A stretch of DNA of 64,000 nt from Urophycis tenuis. Its lineage: Eukaryota > Chordata > Actinopteri > Gadiformes > Phycidae. Made by a program: the position numbers and the translations under genes. Under the pieces are notes generated by a model that saw only the letters and a program-made list of their open reading frames with translations, searched no databases and was not told where the DNA came from. Shown here piece after piece: positions 1-12,722 of the stretch (position 1 is the first letter of the stretch; the number at the start of each line of letters is the position of its first letter). The DNA lies in the NCBI GenBank assembly GCA_036785325.1, contig JAXIVH010000013.1, positions 10,892,998 through 10,956,997 of the forward strand. Direction: 5' to 3'.

Positions 1-163
1 GAGGACACGCACTGGGCTTGGACTCACTGCTGAATCTCCACAGATTGTATTGTATGGTCTCACATTCGCCCCCATTCCCTTTAGAGGCTTTTTAAACAAA
101 CAAGGATTCATTCATCCCATGGGCCTGAATGCACCACACCGGCAACATGTGTTTCCTCTGCCG

Positions 164-310
164 TGTGTGTGTGTGTGTGTGTCGTGTGTGTGTGTGTGTG
201 TGTGTGTGTGTTGTGTGTGGTGTGTGTGCGTGCGTGCGTGCGTGCTGTGCGTGCGTGCGTGCGTGTGTGTGTGTGTGCGTGTGTGTGTGTGGTGTGTGTG
301 CCTGTGTGCG
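164..310. repeat. (GT)n/(GTGC)n compound microsatellite
   Basis: Interrupted GT and GTGC repeats. Apparent Cys/Val-rich frames here are repeat translations, not genes. Confidence 0.95.
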
Positions 311-434
311 TGGCCGGAAGGGGAACATGTCCCCTCCATGAAATCCCTAAAAACTAATCCAAAGGAGCATTTTGTCCATATATGGACGTTGACTTGGGGT
401 GATTAAACCAGTGTTGTGTTTTCAATGACAAACA

Positions 435-465
435 ACTCAACATTTCCTGTCGGGAAATGTTGAGT
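435..465. repeat. hairpin-forming inverted repeat, 13-bp perfect arms
   Basis: actcaacatttcc (435-447) and ggaaatgttgagt (453-465) are perfect inverted copies around a 5-base loop. Confidence 0.85.
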
Positions 466-636
466 GTTAGTGCTAGAACCAATAACGACGACTCGAGACT
501 CCCAAAGACCCTGGTCCTGCTCCTTTTAAAAACCCATTTCTAACCGGAGGCATTCTGTTAATAAGAGTTGAGGCAGTTCTCCCCAGCAGCTAAAGACTAG
601 AATGTGAGGCCAACAAAAAAAAACATGTCCAACAGA

Positions 637-646
637 GAGAGGAGAG

Positions 647-687
<41 letters not shown>

Positions 688-695
688 GAGAGAGA

Positions 696-784
<89 letters not shown>

Positions 785-800
785 ACAGAAGAGAGAGAGA

Positions 801-838
<38 letters not shown>

Positions 839-907
839 GACACACACACACACAACACACACACAAAGAGCGAGCGAGAGAAGAGAGAGACACAGAGAGA
901 GAGAAGA
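637..907. repeat. (GA)n microsatellite with short CA block
   Basis: About 270 bases of GA with occasional G insertions and a CA block at 840-868. Low-complexity open frames here are not genes. Confidence 0.95.
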
Positions 908-1340
908 TGATCTATGGACTGCCAGGCTACTCCCTTCCACCCCAGACCACACTCGCTCCCTCTCTTCGGTTAATCTTCCCTCTCTGCTCAGATCCGGGGG
1001 CCACTCCAGCCAGGACCACCAGGCATGGCAGTGTGTCGGGGGGGGGGGGCGCAGGAGAGCAGGCGACGGGGCTCTCTGCCACACTGCTACAGCTGTGTTG
1101 GAGCCCAGCTAAACTGCAGCCCTGTTCAGTCTTGTCCACTCTGGTGTCACCTTCACACTCCACTGCCCTCCATATTCTCTCACTCGCCTTTTCTTCTGTC
1201 TCTCGTTTTGTTCTCGTATACTGAACTCTGTCTGTGCCCCCCCATTCTTCCTTCTAATTCTCACTGGCTTGTGTACCTTGCCCACCACAATTTGCAAGCA
1301 TGCACGCTTCTGTGCGTGCGTGGGGGGGCGTACGTACATC

Positions 1341-1373
<33 letters not shown>

Positions 1374-1530
1374 GTGCATGTGTGTGTGGCTCCTTGCCCT
1401 GATGGGTGTCATACACATGCCAGTGGGTTGTAATGAAATGTAATGATACACACATGTGCATGTGTCACCAGAGGCATATTGAATGTGTGTGTGTGTGTGT
1501 GTGTGTTGTGTGTGTGTGTGCGTGTGTGTG

Positions 1531-1569
<39 letters not shown>

Positions 1570-1689
1570 GTGTGCGTGTTGGTCACCCAGGGATTTTGCT
1601 GGTTTGACAAGTCGACAGTATTATCGCAAGCCTTTCTGTCATTCTTTTATTTGGACCACTTCACAGCATCTGTTTCAACCCCTTCCAGA

Positions 1690-1721
<32 letters not shown>

Positions 1722-2268
1722 ACACACACACGTCGCCCACACACACACACACACACAACACGCGGTTTTGAACAAGAGGATTGTCTGGGTAATCCTCAAA
1801 ACAAACATTGTTCCACTTTACAATGTTTTTCCATGTTACAATCCATTCCCAAACAGTCCAAATGCAACCACCAACATTTCTAGACCCGTGCACTTAAAAC
1901 AAGAACAACAACAACAACATCACAATAAAAGAGCGAAACAAAACAAAGCATAAACAACGAGATAAATGCAAATGAGTCCAATGTGTCTTGCTGAAATTTT
2001 TGCAATTATCAAAAAGGTCAACGCAAATACAAGCAAACAGAGTCATGTGCCTTCAGATGTTCCCTCTTAAACTAATACAAATATGGGTATTTCCTTTTCT
2101 TTTTTTTTTTACAATCCATTACAATTTTGTAGTTTGACCTTTTGTATAATCATGACAGATTAAGAAAATTGATTATAAAAAGTGCTGCATGAATAACTAA
2201 CCATAAAAACCCAACTATACAATGTAATTAAGCGATAACAAAATCAGTTTAATCTATCAGGTGGTCAC

Positions 2269-2303
2269 AATGTCGTCACCAGTTCAAAACTGGTGATGAC
2301 ATT
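2269..2303. repeat. hairpin-forming inverted repeat, 16-bp arms
   Basis: Arms 2269-2284 and 2288-2303 are complementary at 15 of 16 positions (the other a G-T wobble) around the 3-base loop caa. Confidence 0.85.
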
Positions 2304-3136
2304 CAGTTCAATCACATTTCATTCATATAGCCCTCAATCAGTTAGAGTCTCAAAGAGCTCAACAGGTCACGCTGTCGCTGTCCCAATACATTACCACTTA
2401 CTACAAACTGTTGAGCCTCCCAACAATTCATTTGTATTCTAATTCTTTTGTATTGAATCTAAATTAATAGGAGCGCAAATCAGAACCTTATAGCATGTCA
2501 CACATTCAACTGTCATTTCTAAGGCCAAAGCTTAACGTGACGCATCAAGATAACTAGTGCTTTGTTTGAAGTTACCGATTGGCTGGTTAGAGATACCAAG
2601 ATGTGATTAGTTGAATGCCTGTGTTGTTGTATTGTATTTCCATGAAAGCCACAGTTGGGCTTTCACTCATAATCTTAGCGTGCCAGTAGTTGCGTGTATC
2701 TACTGCTTGCGAACACAGCTCTGATCAAAGCCGATTCAAATCTAGAAAGATAGTGCTTAACCCATTGCATTGCTATTCAGCAATCTTTGCTCGACCCACT
2801 TTGGTTTTGATGAAATTTTGATTTGATTGATTCTCATGGTTCTCATGCAATCGGTTCTATAGCAATGGCAAGTAGTCAAAAAAATGCATATAATCATAAC
2901 AAGGGGGCAAATAAAAATGGCTGATTGCAGCTTTCAGGAAAAATTGTTAACTTGGCCATTTCTGAGGGTTTTCCTAACCCAAGTGAGGTCTACCGAATCC
3001 AAAATGTACTATTTTACAAATATCCAATGGCCTTCACCATAATGTTTTTTGTTTCTGCAACTTGATTATTTTCTCCATTGGTGATGGAAAAAGACCAAGA
3101 TATGCTCTGTCCTCATTTTAACACATACAGAACATC

Positions 3137-3184
<48 letters not shown>

Positions 3185-3631
3185 CACACACACACACACA
3201 CAAACACACACTTTACTGGGTGGAGCACCCTGGTGCAGAAAGTGATGCAGCGAAAATAGTTACCAGAATGTTCTTTCAATTAATGCTGAGGCAGACACAT
3301 CTATTTCTTGTATTAGGGTTATAGCCGCAGTTGCATATAAATATACGAAATGTATTGCCAACTGCACAAGAATGTTTGAGAAACACATCCTGTGTGTGCC
3401 ATGACAAAATATGTCTCATCTCACTCACATCTGGCAAGGAAATAAATGTTATCCAGACTCCCCTGACGGGAACACAGTGGGGGACCTCAGCCACGTTGTC
3501 ATGACTAACGTAGCGTGAGTCTCCTCGCAGGCCAAGTCAAACTTTGCACCACAAACCTGCAGAGAAATCATTAAACCGCTATTTAACACAAGAATATTAC
3601 TGCTTGTAGCCAAACCTGTGTGTATCGTACA

Positions 3632-3633
3632 CT

Positions 3634-3674
<41 letters not shown>

Positions 3675-3794
3675 GTGTGTGCATGGGTTTGTGTGTGTGT
3701 GTATGGGTTGTGTGTGTGTGTGTGTGTGTAGGGGTTGTGTGTGTGTGTGTGTGTGTATGGGTGTGTGTGTGTGTGTAGGGGGTTGTGTGTGGTT
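3632..3794. repeat. (GT)n microsatellite with GGG interruptions
   Basis: GT runs broken by gcatgggttt, tatggg and taggggtt segments of similar kind, suggesting that a larger unit has itself been duplicated. Confidence 0.9.
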
Positions 3795-5768
3795 GTCGTG
3801 AGTCACTCTGGAAATCAATAAACATGTTGCCCTGATCTAACACTGATAGAAGAAGAGAGAAGACCCAACACTTTGTCCTAGCCCCCTGCTACACAACTGG
3901 GCTGTTTCTTGGGTATAACATGCACTACATCACTATAACGTGCACTGTATCACTATAACATGTGCTATATCACCACCTATGTCTGCCCCATTAAAGTATA
4001 GCCAGCTTTGCGTGTGAACCAACTGTTGTCCTTTCTATTCACTTTGGTATCAATGCAAGGAAGCTGTCCAGAAGTGGTTGCACGATTGACTTCCTGGTTA
4101 CTTCTGCCACGGCCAGGAAACCCACACAAGCTATCAGTAGTGAGGAGAGCCCATCTGCTGGCCCCGCCCAGCTGCATGTGTTAATAAATGGGCGATACCA
4201 AACAAGTGATACCAGATCAATCAAGTACTGTGAGACTAATGCCACATTGTAGTTTCATGTAACAATTGCGCAATAATATAATATATTGAAAGTGCTTAAA
4301 AATGGGAGAAAAAAAATAAAATAAAATAAAATCAGGCTATCAGCGTTCAGCAAAAAAAAAGTAGTTTGGGCCCCTGAGAGCACACACTCTCTTTCGGCTT
4401 ATAAATCCCTCCATAACATTTCTACCCCTGGGGTTCTGTCTGTCTGTCTGAAGGCAGGAAATCAGTTCCACTGGCCCGTCGACCAGGCAAAGCCAGGCAG
4501 GAAGGCTGAGAACACAGGCAGGCAAGCCAGCACAGGCTCTACGGCCCCCTGAAGCCAGCTACTCCCCTCCCCTCTCCCCTAGTAACCCCATCCCCCACCT
4601 TGTCCACTCTCACCCCCCCCCCCCCCTCCCCAACCCTGGAGGCCCCCTATTGTTCCCTTGTTCCCCCAAACAAAACCCGCCGCCCCGCCCGCGTCCTCTC
4701 TCTGCCGAGCCCAGTACCCCGTGTCAGCCCCCCCCCCCTGTACCCCCGCTATACCCCACCCATACCCCCTCCTCAGCCATACAATGGTGCTTCTAAGGAC
4801 CAGGATTGTACCCCACTTTGATTCCGGCGTCTGCGCACACGAGGGGGGTGAGGGGGGGTGGGGGAGAGAGAGAGAGAGGGCTGCTATGCAAGCCTAAAAT
4901 AGTTGGGCATACTTTGCCGTATTCTGCTAAATGTGCATCTTTCTTTGAGGCCTAAACTCTGGATCTGCCGGAGGGCGGTCCCCCAATCCAATTCCACCTG
5001 TTAGCAAATGTGTACAAAGAGGGTCCCCGAAAACAGTTGTGACATCGCTCGTGAGCTGTTCTGTATTCTGGCGTATTTGGACACGGTGAACAAGGGGGTA
5101 GGCTCACCGCGGCCTCGCACTCATAGCCATTTTGTTTATTTTAAATGTAGTGCACCCTTTTTGCACGTGGTACTAAGCGACGGCTTTGTCTGCTGTCACG
5201 AGTGACACTGGCTAAAAGCAGGTACTGTGCCCCCGTGGACACGTCCAGTTCACCAGAGGACAGATAGAGTCCTCGCCGGCGTGCAGACCCTCGAAGGGCC
5301 GTCCGTGTTTTTCTTAAAACACACTACATTCCCTGTCCCTCCTGCCTTTTCCTAGTGGTTTCAGCCTGTGTGTGTGTAGGGGGGGGGGGGGGGGGGGGGA
5401 AAGATCGTCAGCTGGGTACCAACACAACCGGGGTGTGTATTCGGGGAGGAGGGTGGGCGCCACGGCAACCCAAGGATCGCCTCACGACAACAACATTCGA
5501 AAACCGGAAAGAAACGCCGTCCAAAGTGTGTGTGTGTGGCGCCGCCGTGGAATCTAAGCAGCGCGCGACGTTCTCCCCCGCCCACTGTCACCTGCTGGTC
5601 GACGTGATACAAAGGTGTTTCATACAGTTACAGATTTCTGCCGCTCGCCACAGACACAAGGGAACAGATGACACTGTGCGAGAACCAGAAGGGACAGAAG
5701 CAAACATCCGTCCACGGCCTCGGCATATTGCACAGCGTGAACATGAATGCACACACACGCACGCACGC

Positions 5769-5801
<33 letters not shown>

Positions 5802-6045
5802 TGCACGCACACACACACACACACACAGTGGCGCAGAGTGAAAGCACACACAAGCCATATGGTGTGTCTTGGACTACGGACGCCTGTTGCTGCCATAACA
5901 ATGGGCCTGCCTGCTCTGGACAGCGAGAGGCAAACTGAACACACACACACCACACACAACACACACCAAATGGTCGTTAGTCAGCCTGCATTGGTGAGGC
6001 CTAGAACAAATGCCTTGGTTTACATTCCGGTCCCCTCCTCCTTTT

Positions 6046-6090
<45 letters not shown>

Positions 6091-6286
6091 GTCTCTACAG
6101 GTGCACGGAGCACTCAAAACAGATGTCAATGAAGTGGAGGGAGACAGCGGGGGGGGAGGGGGGGGACAACTGACAAAAGCTTTGCACACTCCCAGGTCTG
6201 GACACAGTTAAAACAATTAGAACCTGGACCGCGCACACTCAATGCACAGGTGTGCAGGCCTATGCCAAGCACATAGAGCTACACAC

Positions 6287-6291
<5 letters not shown>

Positions 6292-6362
<71 letters not shown>
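6292..6362. repeat. (GT)n microsatellite, about 34 units
   Basis: Pure GT followed by gcgcggcg. No gene nearby. Confidence 0.95.
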
Positions 6363-6365
<3 letters not shown>

Positions 6366-7519
6366 GCGTGTGTTTGAGAATGGGGAACAATTATCACGAA
6401 GGCAAAAAATACATAATTCTTATTCTGCCCAACGTTTCATTATCTCTAGAATTTAAATTACTTTTTAATGATACACCATGGAAAAAAAGAAAGCTTTCCT
6501 TTCAACGGCCTTAATCAATCAAATTTGTGCTAGATTATGTTCTAGAAAATGCATGGTTGTCGCCATTTGAGGAAAAACGATGAGCAGGCCTGTCTATATG
6601 TAGCAGGCCTACATCATAGGCAATAATTCATCTTGAAAAGACCAAAGACTGACAGTTGACCAACACTGGACCTAAAACGCTCAGCACAGTATTTAAAAGG
6701 GGTTTACATCAAAAGGTTGCAAATTTTCTAACCAAAACTAACTAAATCGTTTTACCATGGCAGTATTATAAACACATTAATACTCATAAACATTATTTTT
6801 GGATTTGTCATATTTCCATTAAAATGAACCCAAGAGGAATTAACACAATAAAAATTGTTGAGTGTAAATTTCGACAAAGTTACAATGAACACATTGCCAT
6901 GGAGTCTCGTGAGAGACGCGGAGCGCCCGATGTAACGTGGTGTGTAATATGTATGCGGTGTGTAATATGTAATATGGTGTGTAACATGTAATACGGTATG
7001 TAATATGGTGTGAAAAGGCAACTTTGTGGACGCGGCTTCCTGTGGCCTCGGAGGAGCGCGAGCCCTGCTGAAACCCGCCGAAGCAACAAGTCCTCCATTC
7101 ACTTGGAGCTTTGTTCAGCCGCCTTTCAGCTGCGCACAGCACCATTTCAATGGGCGAGCAAACACACCACAATTGTGGATTTCAAACGCCACTGTTTTGA
7201 CATACACACGCGTGGTGTGTACATCTGTCGTAACGTCGAACGCGCACGGAGAAATACTTATTGGCAATTTGCACACAAAAAAACGGGTCGGGTGTTTATG
7301 GGGGGAGAGAGAGAGGTGATGTGACGGGGGGGAGTCGACATCGCTCCCAAATCAGTCGCTTAAAAGCTCCGCGGCCAACCAGTAGCTAATAAGCGGGTGA
7401 ACAATCCTCTCAATAAATATGTATACTGTTTTTTTCTGTATGTGAAGTGAAAATGTAGCCTGATAGACCTTTCCGTTTTCGTTTCGGGTCAACAATATCC
7501 GTCCGAAATAGAAATAGTG

Positions 7520-7914
7520 AATGGTCCGGGGGCAGTGCAGAGACTGTAGCCTACGGGCTCCTGAACTCCTCGGGAACTTACCTTCATCCAAACGTCTCCT
7601 TAATATCGCATCTCGCCCTCTTTCTCCGGGAACGAATGTCGATACGGAATCACGGGGGTCTTGGCTAACTCCTACAGGTTTTGTTTTTGCTGGATCGGGC
7701 GGTCCGGATGTGTAAAGTCGCTTCGTATATCTTCTGGGATGCGAAATATGCGCGGAATGAGAGCAGGAATGGGAACAGGAATGAAATGAACGCAAAGATT
7801 GAGTTAGCGGGGCGGGGTGATGGTGGCGTCACTGCGAGGGGTAGTGAGATGGGAGGATGGGTGGAGGAACAGGGAGGTGGGGGCCCGGGGGGCTAGGGGG
7901 GACGAGAGGAGGGG

Positions 7915-7950
<36 letters not shown>
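7520..7950 (-). promoter_or_regulatory. CpG/GC-rich promoter-like segment with minus-strand splice donor (possible tead1 first exon)
   Basis: A GC box (ggggcggggtg at 7809-7819), many CpGs and long G tracts (7860-7948) are followed, on the minus strand, by a strong donor GTAAGT (plus-strand acttac at 7575-7580), so a first exon may end at 7581. No recognised protein is encoded up to the donor. In human the gene after PARVA in this direction is TEAD1, which has a non-coding first exon; assigning this segment to tead1 is synteny-based inference. Three GGAATG motifs lie at 7754, 7766 and 7778. Confidence 0.35.
7914..7948. repeat. poly-G run
   Basis: An almost unbroken G run of about 30 at the upstream edge of the promoter-like segment at 7.5-7.9 kb. 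Comparable runs lie at 5380-5399, 12993-13025, 22330-22362, 36569-36594, 45578-45598 and 58734-58755, and C runs at 27327-27352, 57892-57909 and 59157-59176. Confidence 0.9.
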
Positions 7951-8524
7951 GTATGGGGCTGCGTTTAACAAAAGAACAGTGGTGCCCTAAACTCAATTCA
8001 GAAGAGACAGAACAGTCGTAGAACCCGTACTGCGGACAAGAAAGACGCCATGCTAAAGAAAAAAAAAAAATCATTCAGTAATATAGCCTGTTTTGCACAT
8101 CGCAAATACAGCTGCCGCATCCAACAAACGAGTACAAGAACTGGACTTTGTGAGCAAATTCACCAATATAAAAAAAAAAAAACATTCAGAGCAAAGTGCA
8201 TATGCAAGTAGCTCAACATATCTACAAATATGAAGGCCTTTTATGAGGAAAATTGTAGTGTCATCAAAATCAGCACCCTGACCATGAAGACCTTTTGTGT
8301 TTGAATTCAGTGGGCCTCAGCACTCATAAAGGAGTTGTTGTTTACTACTAAGCTCTACCCTGTCTTAGGTTTCAACCCCTGAGGCATTGCAGACCTGTCA
8401 TCTCCCCAGAGGGAGGGGCCATGATATAAAACAAACACAGATATGGCTGGGTCACAACCTGAACTGGCTTACTGCAACTTGACACCACAGCCAAGCCATC
8501 CAGCAGACAAGAATTCCACACCTA

Positions 8525-8682
<158 letters not shown>

Positions 8683-8933
8683 AGAGATTTGGTTGCCTCA
8701 GTACTATGTGCATTAAATGGGTCAGATGACACAATTGTTTGTATTAAATGTATTTGTTCGTTGTCGTGATTTTTTTTAAATTTTTTTACACATGTACACG
8801 TACAAACACACACATTCACTCACAGCCCTCCCTAGAGGTTAGAGGGTTAGCTGGCTTGCCTCTTGTTTTTGTCTGTTCTAGGTCTGTTTTTTGTCTGTTT
8901 CTCTGTGGGGTAAAATGTCAAGTTGCCCCTTGA

Positions 8934-9031
8934 AACATGGACATCTCCCACTACACGGCTTTGTGTTTTAGCAGTTGAATAGAACATGGACATCTCCCAC
9001 TACACGGCTTTGTGTTTTAGCAGTTGAATAG
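8934..9031. repeat. perfect 49-bp tandem duplication
   Basis: Two copies of a 49-base unit starting aacatggacatctcccacta and ending gcagttgaatag follow each other without a difference, suggesting a recent duplication or an assembly artefact. Confidence 0.95.
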
Positions 9032-10558
9032 ATTTCAGAAGAGCAACAAGTGGGAATGGACCACTAGTAATATTGGAATGAAAAACAGCATTCCTATATA
9101 AAAGTAACCTGAATCTACACGGAATCCTCTTTTTGTGGAGTGAAAATAGCTTATTATTTGGAGGGGTCTACATTTGGCTGAAAACCCTCTCATGAAACAC
9201 ACCACTATTAGTATGGGCTTTGACAGAGTGTATTTGGAAAAACCTTTTGGTTTCCTTGTGTGTGAAGTTCTGCTGTGCATAAGGGTCCCATCTATACATG
9301 ACAGCATCCTGTTGTAGTGAAATGCTTGCTAAGCAGTGAAACAGATGAGCATGACACACATGGTTTAGATTAGCCTCTGAGTACACACGCGCTCAGCTCA
9401 CAACACACACACACTACACACACACACACACACACATATATACACACACACACACACTGAGAATCAGAAGGAGCACCACAAAATACCGAAAAAGTATAAC
9501 GCCAATTGGACCAAGTCCAAGGGAAGCAGCGTGAGTCATTTGAGTCACTTGTAAGTCACAATTAAAGCCTTGTAATAACATGAACACCAGAGATGCAACA
9601 GGAAGTTCGGGCAGTGGAGAGGCATAGGAGTTAGAAAACAAGGATGGCCAGGGTTTTTCTTAGCGGTTTTAAAGTGCATTATATTACAATAAAACGGTAA
9701 CTCAATAACTATTACCTTTTCCTTCCTGTGTTGGTTTGTGGACAAAGAAGACATGTAGACATATCCAAGACATTTCATGTTGTGTATGTTATCATTTGAC
9801 AATGTCACATTTTCTTATACATCCCTTTGATTGGAATTCCACTTCAATAATGACCCAATTAAAAAAGCAGTTCAGGAAAGGCTGAACCGCACAAACCTTA
9901 ACCGAGTGAGTGGATGAGTGACTATACCACGGAGCGCAGACGCACTGGGTCATGGCAGCGGAGACAACAAGGAGCAGTCTGTTCCGTCACTTTACTCTCT
10001 AATAACCTTGGGACTGCGTTCTCTCCATCCTGCATTCAACCTACAACTGTGGAGCGTCCAGATCACAACGTATATCCCATTCAATTGATGGTGTCAGGTA
10101 GGTTACACCGAGCCTTTGTATCTGCGTGTGTGTTGTGCGTGTGTGTGCTAGTGTGTGTGTGTGTGTGTGTGTGTGCGTGCATGTGTGTTTACATGTGTGA
10201 GAGAGAGAGGGAGAGTGAGTGAGAGAGCTACATTGTGTTTATGAAAGTTCATGATGTTCATAATGTTATTGAAAAGATGTTTGTTATTATTTTGTATCTC
10301 ATGTTGCATCTTATGTTTCATTTTGTGCTTTGGCAATGCAAATGTACCTTTTCCATTCTGCCAATAAATTTCGTTACTCTTGCATCTGTATCTGAATGAG
10401 AGCGATTAAGAGATTGAGATTGAGAGAGCGAGAGACAGAGAGAGAGAGGGGGGGGGGGGGGGTATGAAGTACTATTGGAGAGAATAAGATCAGGCCACAC
10501 TTCCATATGGTATCTGTGACATTTATTTTGACAGTTTGAGAGTGTGAAGGACCCATAC

Positions 10559-10592
<34 letters not shown>

Positions 10593-11859
10593 TAACAGGT
10601 ACATAAGACAGGGGTAGGGACGGAAGGCTCTTCTGCTTCTGCTGGGCCATAACTGATTTAATTTTCTTTTGTGCTCATATATACTTATTAACTTTCTAGC
10701 CAAATGCCACAGACCAATATCGGTCATTCGGGGGGGCTATGAAATGCCCCACAAACAGAACCAGTCCTTTGGTATAGCGCTGACATTCTCAGCATCTGGA
10801 CCAGGCCTTCTGCTCTCACTCAAGGGTATTAACTTAGCTCTGTTAGGAGCCACAGCAAAATACCTTCTGTTTTGATGGTTCATACTTTCGGATAATTGCT
10901 ATCTAAATGTGCCTGAGGAGAAACTGTTTATTCATGCGGAAAGTGAGAGTAATAATCATTTCCACATTTTCTCTTAGGAAAAGTATCCTCTTCTCTTTAT
11001 TAGACATGTTTGTCATTAATTTAACTTGCCAATATTTCCTGAGAAACATTTGCAGAACAGTTAAACATAAAAAGTGTTATAAGGTGATACAAGAAGCAAC
11101 CATCCAATTGTGAAATTATTAAGTATTAGTGAATTAGATATCCAAACAAATAACAATTGTCACCCATGCTTGATATTTAATTGGTATGATCATATTCTTT
11201 CAATTCTTCCATTTTCCATTCTTGGATGTATGATGACAATAACGTTTTTGCATGATTCATTCAGAATGATTTTAATATTTATTTTTGTAACATTAAATAT
11301 TACACATAAAAATACATTGTAACTAGTAGGAAATAAATTATAATTCAATTTCTAGCATGCAGTTTCCTCGAATTCTTCGATGATTAGATATTTTGCTGCA
11401 TTTGACAGGACTATTTGAACATTACATCATGAAAGCCATTCCTCATGTAGTAGCTCTATCTGAAACACATGAGTTCAATCTCGCACTGAAGTGTGTTTAA
11501 ATCAAATTGCCCCAGTGTTCTCAATACAAAAACCAGAGTAAAATGAATAAAAGAAGCACAAAGCCTTTTGTCCATAACACTTATCAAAAATGTCCCATGT
11601 ATAGAATTTTCCAACACAAAACCCTAAACTCAATGTACTACAGTTTATTTTAGAGAGATTGAACGAGAGACATTCAGAGATTCAGAGTGTTTTATTTGAA
11701 TCGTACACACTACATTTACGACAAATCTTTAATAGATACACGATAGGAACATACAATTCTGTGGGCAGCTATATTCACTGCTACATACTAGTAGTGTTTT
11801 GTTTGCATGTATTTAGGCCCATGCCGTCCCCAAACACTTGAACTGTCCAATCAAGAGGA

Positions 11860-12245
11860 GTATAAAACTAAAGTAAATTTATTTCAGTTTTCTCTACAAA
11901 GCTTCAAGAAGGCGTGTGGCCATGAGCACAACTTGACCCCCCCTTTCAGTCTCTTGTAATTGCTAACGCAATGTGAGTGAGAGCAAGCTAGTGATGGTTT
12001 ACCACATCCACGCTCAGCAGTGCAGCCTAGTGACCGGTGCCCCATCAAACAGGTTAGGTTGAGGCTTCTGGTTTCAGCTGACAGAGAACTGCTTCAACAG
12101 CTACTGAACTCGTTGGTAAGAACGGATGGATGTTGCATCAGGTCAGTGGTTAATGTGTTATAAAAACAAAGGGAAAAATATATTCCCAACAACAAAGCTT
12201 TGTGTCACACTTTTACAGTTCAGCTGAGCCAAGGCACCATAACAT

Positions 12246-12279
<34 letters not shown>

Positions 12280-12722
12280 AATGCATCAATAAATATACAT
12301 CTTATCATGAAAAAATAAGCAAGCATCTCCCATTCAAAGTTTCCAAACGAGAAGCACATCTAGAGATGGCATACAATTGAACGCATGGGAAAATGGACAC
12401 AATGTTTTACATTAGTGTAAAACACACCACTGCGTTACCTAATGGGTTTATATGTCTACTACTACAGTTAACGTTAACGGTTCTGCAGAGCAGTGAGGAA
12501 ATGTGCAATAATGAGCAAAAAAACCACGGTAAAGCGTAGTGTGGGCTACCGGAAAGAATATTTTGGAATTTGTAACACGACTAAATACGTAAAAAAAAAG
12601 ACTCTTTCTTTGGGTGGAGGGGAATTCTGTCGAAGGAAATATGACGACATCCACCGATGGTGAGGCTAAAGCACGTGGCGCCGCGCCCGAATGGGTTCCC
12701 TCCGGCAACAGAGGCCGCTCAC
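11860..12722 (-). other. probable parva 3'UTR
   Basis: Downstream of the parva stop the sequence is non-coding and AT-rich, with a (GT)n at 12247-12278. A minus-strand AATAAA (TTTATT at 11878-11883 on the plus strand) could end the transcript after about 840 nt. Other AATAAA copies occur further on, so the true end is uncertain. Confidence 0.4.

Larger units (their letters stand above)
1..7500. other. no recognised exon; microsatellite- and AT-rich DNA
   Basis: Apart from the microsatellites and two hairpins listed, I find no exon that matches a family I know. 4.55-4.80 kb is a C-rich low-complexity block. 5.4-5.7 kb and 7.0-7.3 kb are richer in CpG but show no coding signal. If tead1 starts near 7.5 kb this stretch would be its first intron. 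Confidence 0.6.

Noticed and set aside
129..341. Cys/Val-rich and Thr/His-rich open frames over GT and CA repeats (also at many later sites)
   Set aside because: They are translations of dinucleotide repeats, open in several frames at once, without start context or conservation.
590..1084. Long Ser/Leu- or Glu/Arg-rich frames on both strands
   Set aside because: Produced by the (GA)n tract; no gene structure.
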